Notes under the pieces: model-generated
The model's input: the letters and a program-made list of their open reading frames with translations, nothing else
Told to the model about the DNA's origin: nothing
Database searches by the model: none
Made by a program: the position numbers and the translations under genes
Part shown: piece by piece, positions 40,958 to 48,130 of the stretch
Layout of the letters: each line of letters begins with the position of its first letter
Numbering within the stretch: the first letter of the stretch is position 1
NCBI RefSeq assembly: GCF_000021985.1
Contig: NC_011901.1
Coordinates: 2,170,001-2,234,000 of the forward strand
Direction: 5' to 3'
Origin: Thioalkalivibrio sulfidiphilus HL-EbGr7
GTDB lineage: Bacteria > Pseudomonadota > Gammaproteobacteria > Ectothiorhodospirales > Ectothiorhodospiraceae
DNA length: 64,000 nt

Positions 40958-42376
40958 TCAATATGCATTCCTCCCCACAAACCCCTTAAAAACCGTCAAA
41001 AAAATGATCTTCAAATCAAACCACAACGACCAGTTCTCGATGTAATACAGGTCATACTCCACCCGCTTCTGCATCTTCTCCAGCGTATCCGTCTCACCAC
41101 GGTAGCCGTTGACCTGAGCCCACCCTGTAATGCCGGGCTTCACCTTGTGCCGAAGCATGTAGTAATCAATATGCTCCTTGTAGTACTCGTTATGTGCGAG
41201 CGCATGGGGACGGGGCCCGACAATCGACATCCGGCCCTGGAGCACATTAAAGAACTGGGGTAACTCATCCAGGCTGGTCCGTCGCAAGAAGGCCCCGAAG
41301 CGCGTAACCCGAGGATCCGCCTTGGACGCCTGGGTGACCTGCCCATCCGCCTCCTGGTGCAACACCATGCTGCGGAATTTATACACCCTGATCTCACGGC
41401 CGTCCCAGCCATGGCGTTTCTGCTTGAACAACACAGGCCCCGGCGAACTGAGCTTCACGCCGATGGCAATTGCGACCAGCAAGGGGCTGATCAGAATCAG
41501 GATCAACAGCGAGAGCACCCTGTCTTCAATGGCCTTGACGAATCTGTTTACCCCCTCCATGGGGGAAACCGAGAGATTCATGACGGGCAGGCCAGCTACG
41601 TCTGTGACTGAATGATTCAAGAGACGGAGACCAAACAGATCCGGCACGAATCGGATATCAACGGTTTCATTGCGCAATGAATGTAATACATCCTGAAGAC
41701 GGTCTGCCTCTTGCAAAGGCATCGCAATCCAGATCTGGTCGACATCTTCTTTTCGAACGAATTCGGCCAGTTCTGAAACCCTGCCCAACATGGGGTAGCC
41801 ACAAGGTGAGGTGCCCTTGAGACCCTCTCGATCACAGAAGAACCCGATGATTTTGAGGCCAAGCCATGGCGCTGCCTTGATACGCTCGGCAACCTGCCTA
41901 CCGGCTCCCGTTGCGCCGACGATGACGATGCGCCGATAGTTGTAACCACGAGCACGCAAGCTGTTCAAAATATTCCTAAGGATGAACCGACTCGCGAGCA
42001 AGACAAACCACGTACTCGTCGCCCAGATCAAGGCCCAACCACGGGAATAGCTCTCACCCATCTTGGTAAAAAAGGCGATCGCGACCAAGGCTGTGAAGAC
42101 AAAGACCCAGGCCGCGGTGATAAGTCGCAACTCTTCCCAGAGGGAGGCTCCCCTCCAGGGGCGATAGAGGTTAAATCGCTGAAATACGAGCGCAGCGAGC
42201 AGCGCACCGATAAGCAATGCCGCTTCATAATGATCGTCTAGGGAAGGAACTCCCAAATACAGCCAATGTGATAACCAGCCACAGAATGCGACAATAAACC
42301 AGTCGATCACATGAAGGGTGACATTAAGGAACCCGGCATGCTCCTTGAGCACACCACCGGAGCGCCTGGGACTCAT
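40958..42376 (-). CDS. wcaJ: Undecaprenyl-phosphate glucose phosphotransferase (WcaJ-like)
   Basis: This 472-residue polyisoprenyl-phosphate hexose-1-phosphate transferase starts lipid-linked repeat-unit assembly. It has N-terminal membrane helices (about 15-120), a CoA-binding-like Rossmann domain (RIVIVGATGAGRQVAERI) and the C-terminal transferase domain with KQKRHGWDGREIRVYKFRSM, SLDELPQFFNVLQGRMSIVG and GITGWAQVNGYRGET. It probably acts with gmd, fcl and wcaI-like genes on a colanic-acid-like polymer. Confidence 0.94.
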   Translation of the reverse strand: MSPRRSGGVLKEHAGFLNVTLHVIDWFIVAFCGWLSHWLYLGVPSLDDHYEAALLIGALLAALVFQRFNLYRPWRGASLWEELRLITAAWVFVFTALVAIAFFTKMGESYSRGWALIWATSTWFVLLASRFILRNILNSLRARGYNYRRIVIVGATGAGRQVAERIKAAPWLGLKIIGFFCDREGLKGTSPCGYPMLGRVSELAEFVRKEDVDQIWIAMPLQEADRLQDVLHSLRNETVDIRFVPDLFGLRLLNHSVTDVAGLPVMNLSVSPMEGVNRFVKAIEDRVLSLLILILISPLLVAIAIGVKLSSPGPVLFKQKRHGWDGREIRVYKFRSMVLHQEADGQVTQASKADPRVTRFGAFLRRTSLDELPQFFNVLQGRMSIVGPRPHALAHNEYYKEHIDYYMLRHKVKPGITGWAQVNGYRGETDTLEKMQKRVEYDLYYIENWSLWFDLKIIFLTVFKGFVGRNAY

Positions 42377-42484
42377 GGTTTGGCAGAAACGCCTGGTTTA
42401 CAGGCGTAGGTACAAAGAGAGGATATACAAGGGGGAGTCCATGTATTCATGAATCGTCCATTTTTTATGGTTCAAGCCCGGAAT

Positions 42485-42892
42485 TCAGACCGAAAATGGG
42501 TTTACCACCTGAACGCCAGTTGGCTCAAAGTGGCGAACATTTCGAGTCACTACGGTTAGGCCATATTCATGCGCAGTAGCGCTGATCAGCAATTCAGCTC
42601 CGTCATTGCCCAGCTCCGCGGAGAGCCGGCCCCAACGACGGGCCACCGCTGTGTCAACAGGCAGAATCCGGTCCGAGTAGAACTTCAGAACAATGTCCAG
42701 CCACTCTGCCAAAGCAGAAGCGAACACCGCATTCTTTGTCTGCTGACGCATGATACCGCGCTCGACCTCCCCGATGGTCACAACGCTCAGGAAAAGATCT
42801 GTGGAACGCTGTGCGGCCACCCAGTCGACAACCCCCGGGTCTCTTTCCTTGCGGCGCAACTCGGACAGGACAACCGTATCCAGCAGATACAT
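42485..42892 (-). CDS. FitB/VapC-type PIN-domain toxin
   Basis: This 135-residue PIN ribonuclease shows MYLLDTVVLSELRR (Asp5, Glu11), VTIGEVERGI (Glu) and TRNVRHFEPTGV near the end. At the position where many VapC toxins have Asp before an Ile/Leu-rich helix, this one has GAELLISATA, so a Glu may substitute. Its ATG overlaps the antitoxin stop as ATGA. Confidence 0.9.
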   Translation of the reverse strand: MYLLDTVVLSELRRKERDPGVVDWVAAQRSTDLFLSVVTIGEVERGIMRQQTKNAVFASALAEWLDIVLKFYSDRILPVDTAVARRWGRLSAELGNDGAELLISATAHEYGLTVVTRNVRHFEPTGVQVVNPFSV

Positions 42893-43152
42893 CAGAACTC
42901 CACATCGCGCTGACGTAGCGGGAGGCGCTCGAACGGTTGGTCATCCTGGGGCATGTCCAGAAGTACCGAATTGAACGAGGGCGCAGCCACCTGTTCAAGC
43001 TGCTTCAGCCGCTCGAACATCTCTGCGGACAATACGACACCCACCCGTTTACCACGACGGGTGACCCACTGCGGCTCACCACGCAAAGCCGCATCAACCA
43101 CCGCACTGAAGCGGTTCTTGGCATCATGGAGGGACCAAGTTGAAGAGGCCAT
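42892..43152 (-). CDS. Phd/YefM-type antitoxin
   Basis: This 86-residue Phd-fold antitoxin begins MASSTWSLHDAKNRFSAVVD and continues RGEPQWVTRRGKRVGVVLSA. The C-terminal part (FERLPLRQRDVEF) should bind the PIN toxin. The ATG at 43152 matches the family. The direct repeats at 43163-43184 are a candidate operator. Confidence 0.92.
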   Translation of the reverse strand: MASSTWSLHDAKNRFSAVVDAALRGEPQWVTRRGKRVGVVLSAEMFERLKQLEQVAAPSFNSVLLDMPQDDQPFERLPLRQRDVEF

Positions 43153-43162
43153 TACCCACACC

Positions 43163-43184
43163 TGTCTAGATTACATGTCTAGAT
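43163..43184 (-). promoter_or_regulatory. Direct-repeat operator TGTCTAGAT upstream of the Phd-PIN operon
   Basis: Two identical TGTCTAGAT units (43163-43171 and 43176-43184) are spaced four bases apart just upstream of the antitoxin ATG. Binding of the Phd-type antitoxin here would give autorepression. Confidence 0.55.
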
Positions 43185-43220
43185 GGTATTGTCGGCAGAT
43201 AGAAAAAACAAGCAAACGCG

Positions 43221-44186
43221 TCAAGCCGGGGTCAGGTCTAGTATTATCATGTTTACTCTCTCCCTCAACGCCTCATCCTCAACCATGCGCCGGCGCAAGG
43301 CCCGGACCGCCGACCCGGCGCTGGCATAACTCGCCAACCCGAAGGCAACGGCAATCTCCGAAAGCGTCATCCCGCAGGCCTCCTGGCACACGTACATCAC
43401 CACGGAGCGCGCCGGACTGCCCACGCCCCGCCCCCGCCTCGAAGTCCAGATCTCCTGTTCGTCCACGCCAAACACCTCGCAGGTCACCCGCACCGCGTCA
43501 TCGAGCGTCGGCCGCGGACGGTTGCGTGCCACTTCGGGCACATCAACGCTCGGCATTCGTCCCTCCAGCGCCTGCCGGCGGAACGCTTCATCGCCCAAGA
43601 TGCTGGACGGCCCGCGACCGTCGTAGAAACGGCACAGTGCCTCACCGGAATCCCCCTCCATATAGGCCCGATATCGGGCATGCACACGGCGCTTGCCGAT
43701 GGCCCCAAGCACGTACCCGGTTTGCAACCAGTCAGGTGTCGGATCGAGCCCCACATATGCCCGATAGCTTGACCAGGGGTAATCGGCCAGATCGTCAACC
43801 AGCCCCGCCTGAAGAGGATTGCGGTGGATGTAGCGCGACAGTTCGAGCCAATGGCTCTGTGCATCGACCAGAACGGCCTTGTAACGCCCCCGGAACAACG
43901 GCCCGTCCAGATCTTCGCAGCGATTGAAATACTGGGTGTAGACACCGTTCACGTGCCGCATGATCCGTTGCATGTTAGCTTCCGGCGTGCGCAGCAGCAG
44001 ATGATAGTGGTTGCCCATCAGGCAGTACGCATGCCACTCCGCGTTGAAGCGAGCATGTGTGTCGGCCAGCAGCGACAGGAAATACTTCCGCTCGGCGTCC
44101 GTATTGAATACCGTACGCCGCCCCGCACCCCGGTTCATCACGTGATACCAGGCACCCGGATACTCGATGCGCAGGGGGCGGGCCAT
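43221..44186 (-). CDS. REP-associated tyrosine transposase (RAYT/TnpREP)
   Basis: This 321-residue Y1 HUH nuclease is related to IS200/IS605 transposases. The HUH motif is His60-Tyr61-His62 in GNHYHLLL. The catalytic Tyr is at about 119 in LSRYIHRNPLQAGLV. The C-terminal half has a DnaA-like helix-turn-helix region (MTLSEIAVAFGLASYASAGS). RAYTs nick single-stranded REP hairpins. The last codons (ILDLTPA) are the inverted motif GGGGTCAGGTCTAG itself, and the opposite copy lies 33 bases upstream of the start, so the gene is enclosed by inverted copies. Confidence 0.92.
   Translation of the reverse strand: MARPLRIEYPGAWYHVMNRGAGRRTVFNTDAERKYFLSLLADTHARFNAEWHAYCLMGNHYHLLLRTPEANMQRIMRHVNGVYTQYFNRCEDLDGPLFRGRYKAVLVDAQSHWLELSRYIHRNPLQAGLVDDLADYPWSSYRAYVGLDPTPDWLQTGYVLGAIGKRRVHARYRAYMEGDSGEALCRFYDGRGPSSILGDEAFRRQALEGRMPSVDVPEVARNRPRPTLDDAVRVTCEVFGVDEQEIWTSRRGRGVGSPARSVVMYVCQEACGMTLSEIAVAFGLASYASAGSAVRALRRRMVEDEALRERVNMIILDLTPA
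43228..43241 (-). repeat. REP motif copy 1 (inverted)
   Basis: GGGGTCAGGTCTAG is the reverse complement of CTAGACCTGACCCC. It overlaps the 3' coding end of the transposase gene. Confidence 0.85.
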
Positions 44187-44208
44187 GCGGGCAATCTACG
44201 AGATGTGA

Positions 44209-44232
44209 CTCTATTTTGCTAGACCTGACCCC
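44209..44232 (+). repeat. REP motif copy 2 (CTCTATTTTG then CTAGACCTGACCCC)
   Basis: It lies just upstream of the transposase gene and pairs with copy 1 as a 14-bp inverted repeat. The flanking CTCTATTTT is shared with copy 5 at 47029. Confidence 0.87.
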
Positions 44233-44244
44233 AGCAACTCCTGG

Positions 44245-44619
44245 TCAGGCAGCCCCCTGGTGACGCGAATCTTCGATCAGACTCTCCAGAGGAATGTGCA
44301 ACTCCTTCCAGAGTTTGCGGATCATCCGGATCGAGAGCGGGCGCTGGCGGTGCAGTATCTCGGACACCCGGCCACTGTGCCCGATGTACGGTTCCAGATC
44401 CTTTCGCTCCATGCCCAGTTGCTCCATGCGAAACAAAATGGCCTCGATTGGATCAGGAGTAGCAATGGCGTGGTGTTTGGCCTCGTAGGCCTCCACCAGG
44501 GTGATCAGAACGTCGAGGCGATCACCCTCCGGAGTATCAGCCGTAGCGCCCCACAACGCCTCCACTTCGGCCAACGCGGCTTCGTAATCTGCTTCGGTCT
44601 TGATTGGGCGGATATCCAT
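44245..44619 (-). CDS. higA: HigA-type antitoxin with helix-turn-helix
   Basis: This 124-residue Xre-family antitoxin has an N-terminal toxin-binding helical part (IRPIKTEADYEAALAEVEAL) and a DNA-binding segment MERKDLEPYIGHSGRVSEIL near 73-95. It follows the higB toxin gene by 17 bases, the usual toxin-first order. It begins 13 bases from REP copy 2. Confidence 0.92.
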   Translation of the reverse strand: MDIRPIKTEADYEAALAEVEALWGATADTPEGDRLDVLITLVEAYEAKHHAIATPDPIEAILFRMEQLGMERKDLEPYIGHSGRVSEILHRQRPLSIRMIRKLWKELHIPLESLIEDSRHQGAA

Positions 44620-44636
44620 GCTGTCTTCCTCTCAGG

Positions 44637-44930
44637 TCACTCCAGGTCGAGGTCATCGTACTGCGCATGGGTGCCCACGAACTTCACGTAGAGCGCCTGC
44701 CGGGCGTAGTCCACATCGACCAAAAGCCGGTACTTATTCCCGCCGATATTGAACACCACGCGGGACCTGTCGATAATGCTGGCACTGGCGTACTGCGCCT
44801 TGATCTCGTGCGGTGTCCGCCAAACGGCCCGGCTTGCCTCGGCGTGCCACGCCTCCAGCGGCCCTCGGGCGTCCCGATGGGACGGCTGTTCGTAGAACTC
44901 TCGCAAAGTCCGTTTGGCGATGACCCTCAT
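44637..44930 (-). CDS. higB: HigB-type mRNA interferase toxin
   Basis: This 97-residue RelE-superfamily ribosome-dependent ribonuclease shows MRVIAKRTLREFYEQ, SRVVFNIGGNKYRLLVDVDY and the C-terminal VKFVGTHAQYDDLD, which are diagnostic. The ATG at 44930 is the family start. A promoter ends six bases upstream, so the mRNA may be leaderless. Confidence 0.94.
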   Translation of the reverse strand: MRVIAKRTLREFYEQPSHRDARGPLEAWHAEASRAVWRTPHEIKAQYASASIIDRSRVVFNIGGNKYRLLVDVDYARQALYVKFVGTHAQYDDLDLE

Positions 44931-44936
44931 GGATGA

Positions 44937-44965
44937 ATTGTACAAACCTCCCACAATGGGAGCAA
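44937..44965 (-). promoter_or_regulatory. higB promoter implying a leaderless transcript
   Basis: On the minus strand the -35 box TTGCTC (44960-44965) and the -10 box TACAAT (44937-44942) are 17 bases apart. The higB ATG begins six bases after the -10 box, which puts the expected start nucleotide on the A of the ATG. Confidence 0.6.
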
Positions 44966-45045
44966 CCTCCAGCCGAACTGAACAGACACCCATTCACTTT
45001 GAAGTGGATGCCCATGTCGCCTGGCCCCGAACTGCAACTGTTCGA

Positions 45046-45086
45046 GTCGAACCCCGCCGGCCTCCCCATGACGTTGCGGGTTCGAC
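45046..45086. repeat. Hairpin beside REP copy 3
   Basis: GTCGAACCCCGC (45046-45057) pairs with GCGGGTTCGAC (45076-45086). It precedes the 56-bp repeat at 45080-45135 and could be the foldback part of that element. Confidence 0.5.
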
Positions 45087-45135
45087 CCGACGCTTATGTG
45101 AAAGCGATAAACCATACATTACTAGGCCTGACCCC
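45080..45135 (+). repeat. 56-bp direct repeat, copy A, ending in REP motif copy 3
   Basis: This 56-base segment is about 79 percent identical to 45954-46009 by base-by-base alignment (12 mismatches). It ends in CTAGGCCTGACCCC (45122-45135). The two copies have the same orientation and bracket the Uma2 gene. Confidence 0.85.
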
Positions 45136-45215
45136 ATTGCCTTTTTGCATGGATATCCATATTGAGTAGTTGCTACCCTTGGTAGTACTTGCCACCGGCT
45201 GCGAGATACAATCAG

Positions 45216-45258
45216 CAAAGCACGCAATACAAAGGGCAAAGGACCAAGCACCAGACAC
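45216..45258. repeat. Degenerate CAAAGCA/CCAAGCA heptamers upstream of the Uma2 gene
   Basis: Units such as CAAAGCA, CAAAGGG, CAAAGGA and CCAAGCA lie within 50 bases of the Uma2 start. It looks like a decayed arm of the TGCTTGG family. Confidence 0.45.
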
Positions 45259-45265
45259 TACTTCT

Positions 45266-45862
45266 ATGGCCTTCCCGCAGCGAGACAACGAACGCCACAC
45301 ATACGGCGACTACCTCACCTGGCCCGATGACGTTCGCTACGAACTCCTCGACGGCATCGCCTACCTGATGGCGCCCGCCCCGAGCGTAGATCACCAGACC
45401 ATCGCCTTTGAAGTCGGCCGGCAGCTTGGCAACGCCCTCGAAAACCACTCCTGCCGGGTATTACTCTCCCCTGTCGACGTACTGCTGCCGAAAAGCAAGG
45501 AGTCCGACGAAGAGGTGGACACCGTCGTGCAGCCCGACGTGATACTCGTCTGCGACCCCGCAAAGCTTCGCCCGCAAGGCGTGCGCGGCGCTCCGGACTG
45601 GATCATGGAAGTCATCTCCCCCTCCTCCGCCAGTCACGATCAGATCATCAAACTGGCCGCCTACGAGCACGCCGGCGTCCGCGAATACTGGCTGGCCCAC
45701 CCGGTCGATCGCATCCTGACCATCTACCGTCACGACGGCCAGACCTTCGGCCGTCCCACCATCCATGAACTGGCAGGGGAAACGGCCCTGAGCGTCCTGC
45801 CGGAGATCGCCATCCGCTGGGACCCGATCGTCGAACGCCTACTTGAAAGCCCTAACGCCTGA
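45266..45862 (+). CDS. Uma2 family (DUF820) putative endonuclease
   Basis: This 198-residue PD-(D/E)XK-fold protein of the Uma2 family shows VRYELLDGIAYLMAPAPS, QPDVILVCDP with the catalytic Asp, and DWIMEVISPSSASHD with a Glu. These proteins are abundant in cyanobacteria and other environmental bacteria, and their cellular role is unsettled. The ATG at 45266 fits the family. It stands alone inside a pair of direct repeats. Confidence 0.88.
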   Translation: MAFPQRDNERHTYGDYLTWPDDVRYELLDGIAYLMAPAPSVDHQTIAFEVGRQLGNALENHSCRVLLSPVDVLLPKSKESDEEVDTVVQPDVILVCDPAKLRPQGVRGAPDWIMEVISPSSASHDQIIKLAAYEHAGVREYWLAHPVDRILTIYRHDGQTFGRPTIHELAGETALSVLPEIAIRWDPIVERLLESPNA

Positions 45863-45953
45863 CGGCTGCGCGGGCCAAACCAACAAACCAGACCCAGGCC
45901 CCCACTGTGCTGGCCATGCCCGCCGCATAGATGCCTCCCGCTCGTCGGTTTGG

Positions 45954-46009
45954 GTTTGATCCCACGCTTGTGCGAAACCGATAAACTATTTATTTCTAGA
46001 CTTGACCCC
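45954..46009 (+). repeat. 56-bp direct repeat, copy B, ending in REP motif copy 4
   Basis: This is the counterpart of 45080-45135, ending in CTAGACTTGACCCC (45996-46009). It lies in the 268-bp gap between the Uma2 gene and the DUF433 gene, which otherwise holds nothing recognised. Confidence 0.85.
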
Positions 46010-46130
46010 AGCACTCTGCTGCCCTTGGCCGTTGACCAGCGGCCACAATTGGGTAACCCTTAAGACAAGCTATATCCACCGCTCAGACTTTTCTTTATCT
46101 CGGGCATGACAGCCCTTGGAGGCTTCTTCC

Positions 46131-46358
46131 ATGTCTTATCAAGACATCATCACCATGGAACCCGGAAAGCGGGGAGGGAGGCCTTGCATACGAGGCATGA
46201 GAATTACCGTTTATGATGTTCTCGGCTGGCTGGCCACCGGAATGTCCTGGGATGACATCCTTGCGGAGTACCCGGAGCTCACCCGAGAAGACATCAGGGC
46301 GGTTCTGGAATATGCGGCTGCCCGGGAACACCTGACAGCCCCCATCAGAGCCGCATGA
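46131..46358 (+). CDS. DUF433 domain antitoxin-like protein
   Basis: This 75-residue DUF433 protein has a winged-helix-like fold (MSYQDIITMEPGKRGGRPCI, then VYDVLGWLATGMSWDDILAE and YPELTREDIRAVLEYAA). DUF433 proteins usually act as antitoxins for PIN-like DUF5615 partners. The ATG at 46131 follows GGAGG. The gene overlaps its partner as ATGA. Confidence 0.9.
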   Translation: MSYQDIITMEPGKRGGRPCIRGMRITVYDVLGWLATGMSWDDILAEYPELTREDIRAVLEYAAAREHLTAPIRAA

Positions 46359-46687
46359 AACTGCTTTTGGATCAAAACATATCGCGCCGCATCGTCAACG
46401 AACTGCAGACTCCTTTTCCCGGCACCAATCAAGTTCAATTACTTGGCCTTGAGCATGCGGATGACGCGACAATCTGGCGCTATGCCCGAGATAATGGATT
46501 TGCCATCGTAACCAAGGATGCGGGCTTTCAGGAGATGGCTTTACTGAGAGGACCACCTCCCAAAGTCATCTGGCTCCAGTGCGGCAATGCCACGAACACC
46601 GCCATCCTCCACCTTCTCATATCCCGGACACAGGCAATCAAGGACTTCCTCGACTCCGGAGAAATCGTCTGCCTTGAACTCAGTTAA
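46355..46687 (+). CDS. DUF5615 PIN-like toxin
   Basis: This 110-residue PIN-like protein has MKLLLDQNISRRIVNEL with the first acidic residue (Asp6), VTKDAGFQEMALLRGPPPK with the second acidic site and a C-terminal segment IKDFLDSGEIVCLE. The ATG overlaps the DUF433 stop. Its stop codon falls inside the left inverted repeat of the element at 46683. Confidence 0.9.
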   Translation: MKLLLDQNISRRIVNELQTPFPGTNQVQLLGLEHADDATIWRYARDNGFAIVTKDAGFQEMALLRGPPPKVIWLQCGNATNTAILHLLISRTQAIKDFLDSGEIVCLELS

Positions 46688-46946
46688 CCCGCATATCTCA
46701 CCGGGATCGCGGGAGCAGGCGAAGGATTCGTGTCTGTAGGCGCCGCTCTGGAGCGAAACCCATAGCAATAGCTATGGGTTGAGTGAAGAGCAAGCCTACG
46801 GGCGCGAAGACGAGCCTGAACCGCGATAGGACTCCGGCGGGAACAGACTGTCATGCTGAGGTTGCCGACCTTATCAGAATATTCCACTTGCGTCTCAGCC
46901 TGTTACGCGTCCGCCGGTGTCCGACCGGTGAGATATGCAGGTTAAC
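46683..46946. mobile_element. MITE-like element with 22-bp terminal inverted repeats
   Basis: Left end GTTAACCCGCATATCTCACC (46683-46704 with two more bases) and right end (46925-46946) are inverted with one mismatch over 22 bases. The 264-bp interior codes for nothing recognised and contains the perfect hairpin AACCCATAG/CTATGGGTT (46757-46780). This is the form of a non-autonomous miniature transposable element. Its parent element was not identified. Confidence 0.6.
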
Positions 46947-46958
46947 AGGAACTGCGTA

Positions 46959-46981
46959 CCCCCCCACGGAGAGTGGGGGGG
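46959..46981. other. CCCCCCCAC/GTGGGGGGG hairpin
   Basis: A 9-bp perfect stem with a 5-base loop lies just outside the MITE-like element. It could act as a transcription barrier between the accessory genes and fcl. There is no T-run. Confidence 0.45.
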
Positions 46982-47028
46982 CGTGCGAGAGCGAATGGGA
47001 CATGCGACGCGGATAATCCAAGGCAAAA

Positions 47029-47052
47029 CTCTATTTTACTAGACTTGACCCT
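47029..47052 (+). repeat. REP motif copy 5 (CTCTATTTTA then CTAGACTTGACCCT)
   Basis: It matches copy 2 over 24 bases with three differences. It lies 26 bases from the fcl stop and marks the right end of the REP-delimited stretch. Confidence 0.87.
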
Positions 47053-47077
47053 ATCATTGGGTATCCTGTCGTAGTTG

Positions 47078-48046
47078 TCATCCTCGATACCGCTCCTGGT
47101 TCTTGAGAAACCACTCATAAGTGCTTCGGAGCCCATCTTCAAGACCGATCTGAGCCTGCCAGTCCAGGCTGGTCAGCCTTCTGACATCGAGTAGTTTACG
47201 AGGCGCCCCGTCGGGTTTTGAGGAATCAAAGACAATCTCCCCCTCATACCCCACCACCCGGCCGATCGTCTCCGCCAGTTCGCGGATGGTGCAATCGATG
47301 CCCGTGCCCACGTTGATATGGGACAGCATCGGTTGCGTATGGGCTCGGTAGGTCTCTACGTCCAGCTCCATGACATGTACACAGGCGGCCGCCATGTCAT
47401 CAACGTGTAGGAACTCTCGCATAGGCTGCCCGCTGCCCCAGACCACCACCTGCGGCGCCCTACTCTCACGTGCCTCGTGGAACCGGCGGATCAATGCCGG
47501 AATTACGTGAGAGTTGTCGGGATGGAAGTTGTCGTTGGGACCGTAGAGATTCGTCGGCATCACGCTGCGGTAATCCCGGCTGTACTGGCGGTTGAAGCTC
47601 TCGCACAGCTTGATGCCCGCGATCTTCGCAACAGCGTAGGGCTCATTCGTCGGTTCCAGGCTCCCCTGCAGCAGTGACTCCTCCGCCATCGGCTGCGGAG
47701 CCAGCTTCGGGTAGATACAGGATGAACCCAGAAACAAGAGCTTCTGTACGCCTGCCTGATGTGCAGAGTGAATCACGTTGCACTCAATCATCAGGTTTTC
47801 ATAGATAAACTCAGCCGGATAGGTGTTGTTGGCATAGATACCGCCCACCTTCGCCGCTGCCAGGTAGACATAGTCCACAGCCGTATCCTTGAAAAAACTC
47901 TCCACATCCGCCTGGCGAGTGAGATCCACCGTCTTGCGATCGCAGGTCACCAGATTTCGATATCCCAGCGACTCTAGCCGTCTGACAATTGCTGCCCCGA
48001 CCATCCCCCGATGGCCAGCCACAAAAATCCGCGCATCCCTCGACAT
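47078..48046 (-). CDS. fcl: GDP-L-fucose synthase
   Basis: This 322-residue short-chain dehydrogenase-type epimerase/reductase completes GDP-L-fucose from the product of Gmd. Seen are the nucleotide-binding [29 protein letters not shown] and [19 protein letters not shown] with the Tyr/Lys pair. The ATG at 48046 is chosen; a GTG one codon earlier is less likely. It follows gmd in the same direction. Confidence 0.96.
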   Translation of the reverse strand: MSRDARIFVAGHRGMVGAAIVRRLESLGYRNLVTCDRKTVDLTRQADVESFFKDTAVDYVYLAAAKVGGIYANNTYPAEFIYENLMIECNVIHSAHQAGVQKLLFLGSSCIYPKLAPQPMAEESLLQGSLEPTNEPYAVAKIAGIKLCESFNRQYSRDYRSVMPTNLYGPNDNFHPDNSHVIPALIRRFHEARESRAPQVVVWGSGQPMREFLHVDDMAAACVHVMELDVETYRAHTQPMLSHINVGTGIDCTIRELAETIGRVVGYEGEIVFDSSKPDGAPRKLLDVRRLTSLDWQAQIGLEDGLRSTYEWFLKNQERYRG

Positions 48047-48130
48047 CACATACCACCCGCTATCTCAATCCAGAAGCCCCATAGGGCGGCCACGAGGCAG
48101 ACCACGTCAAAGTCAGTAACCCTCACGAAA

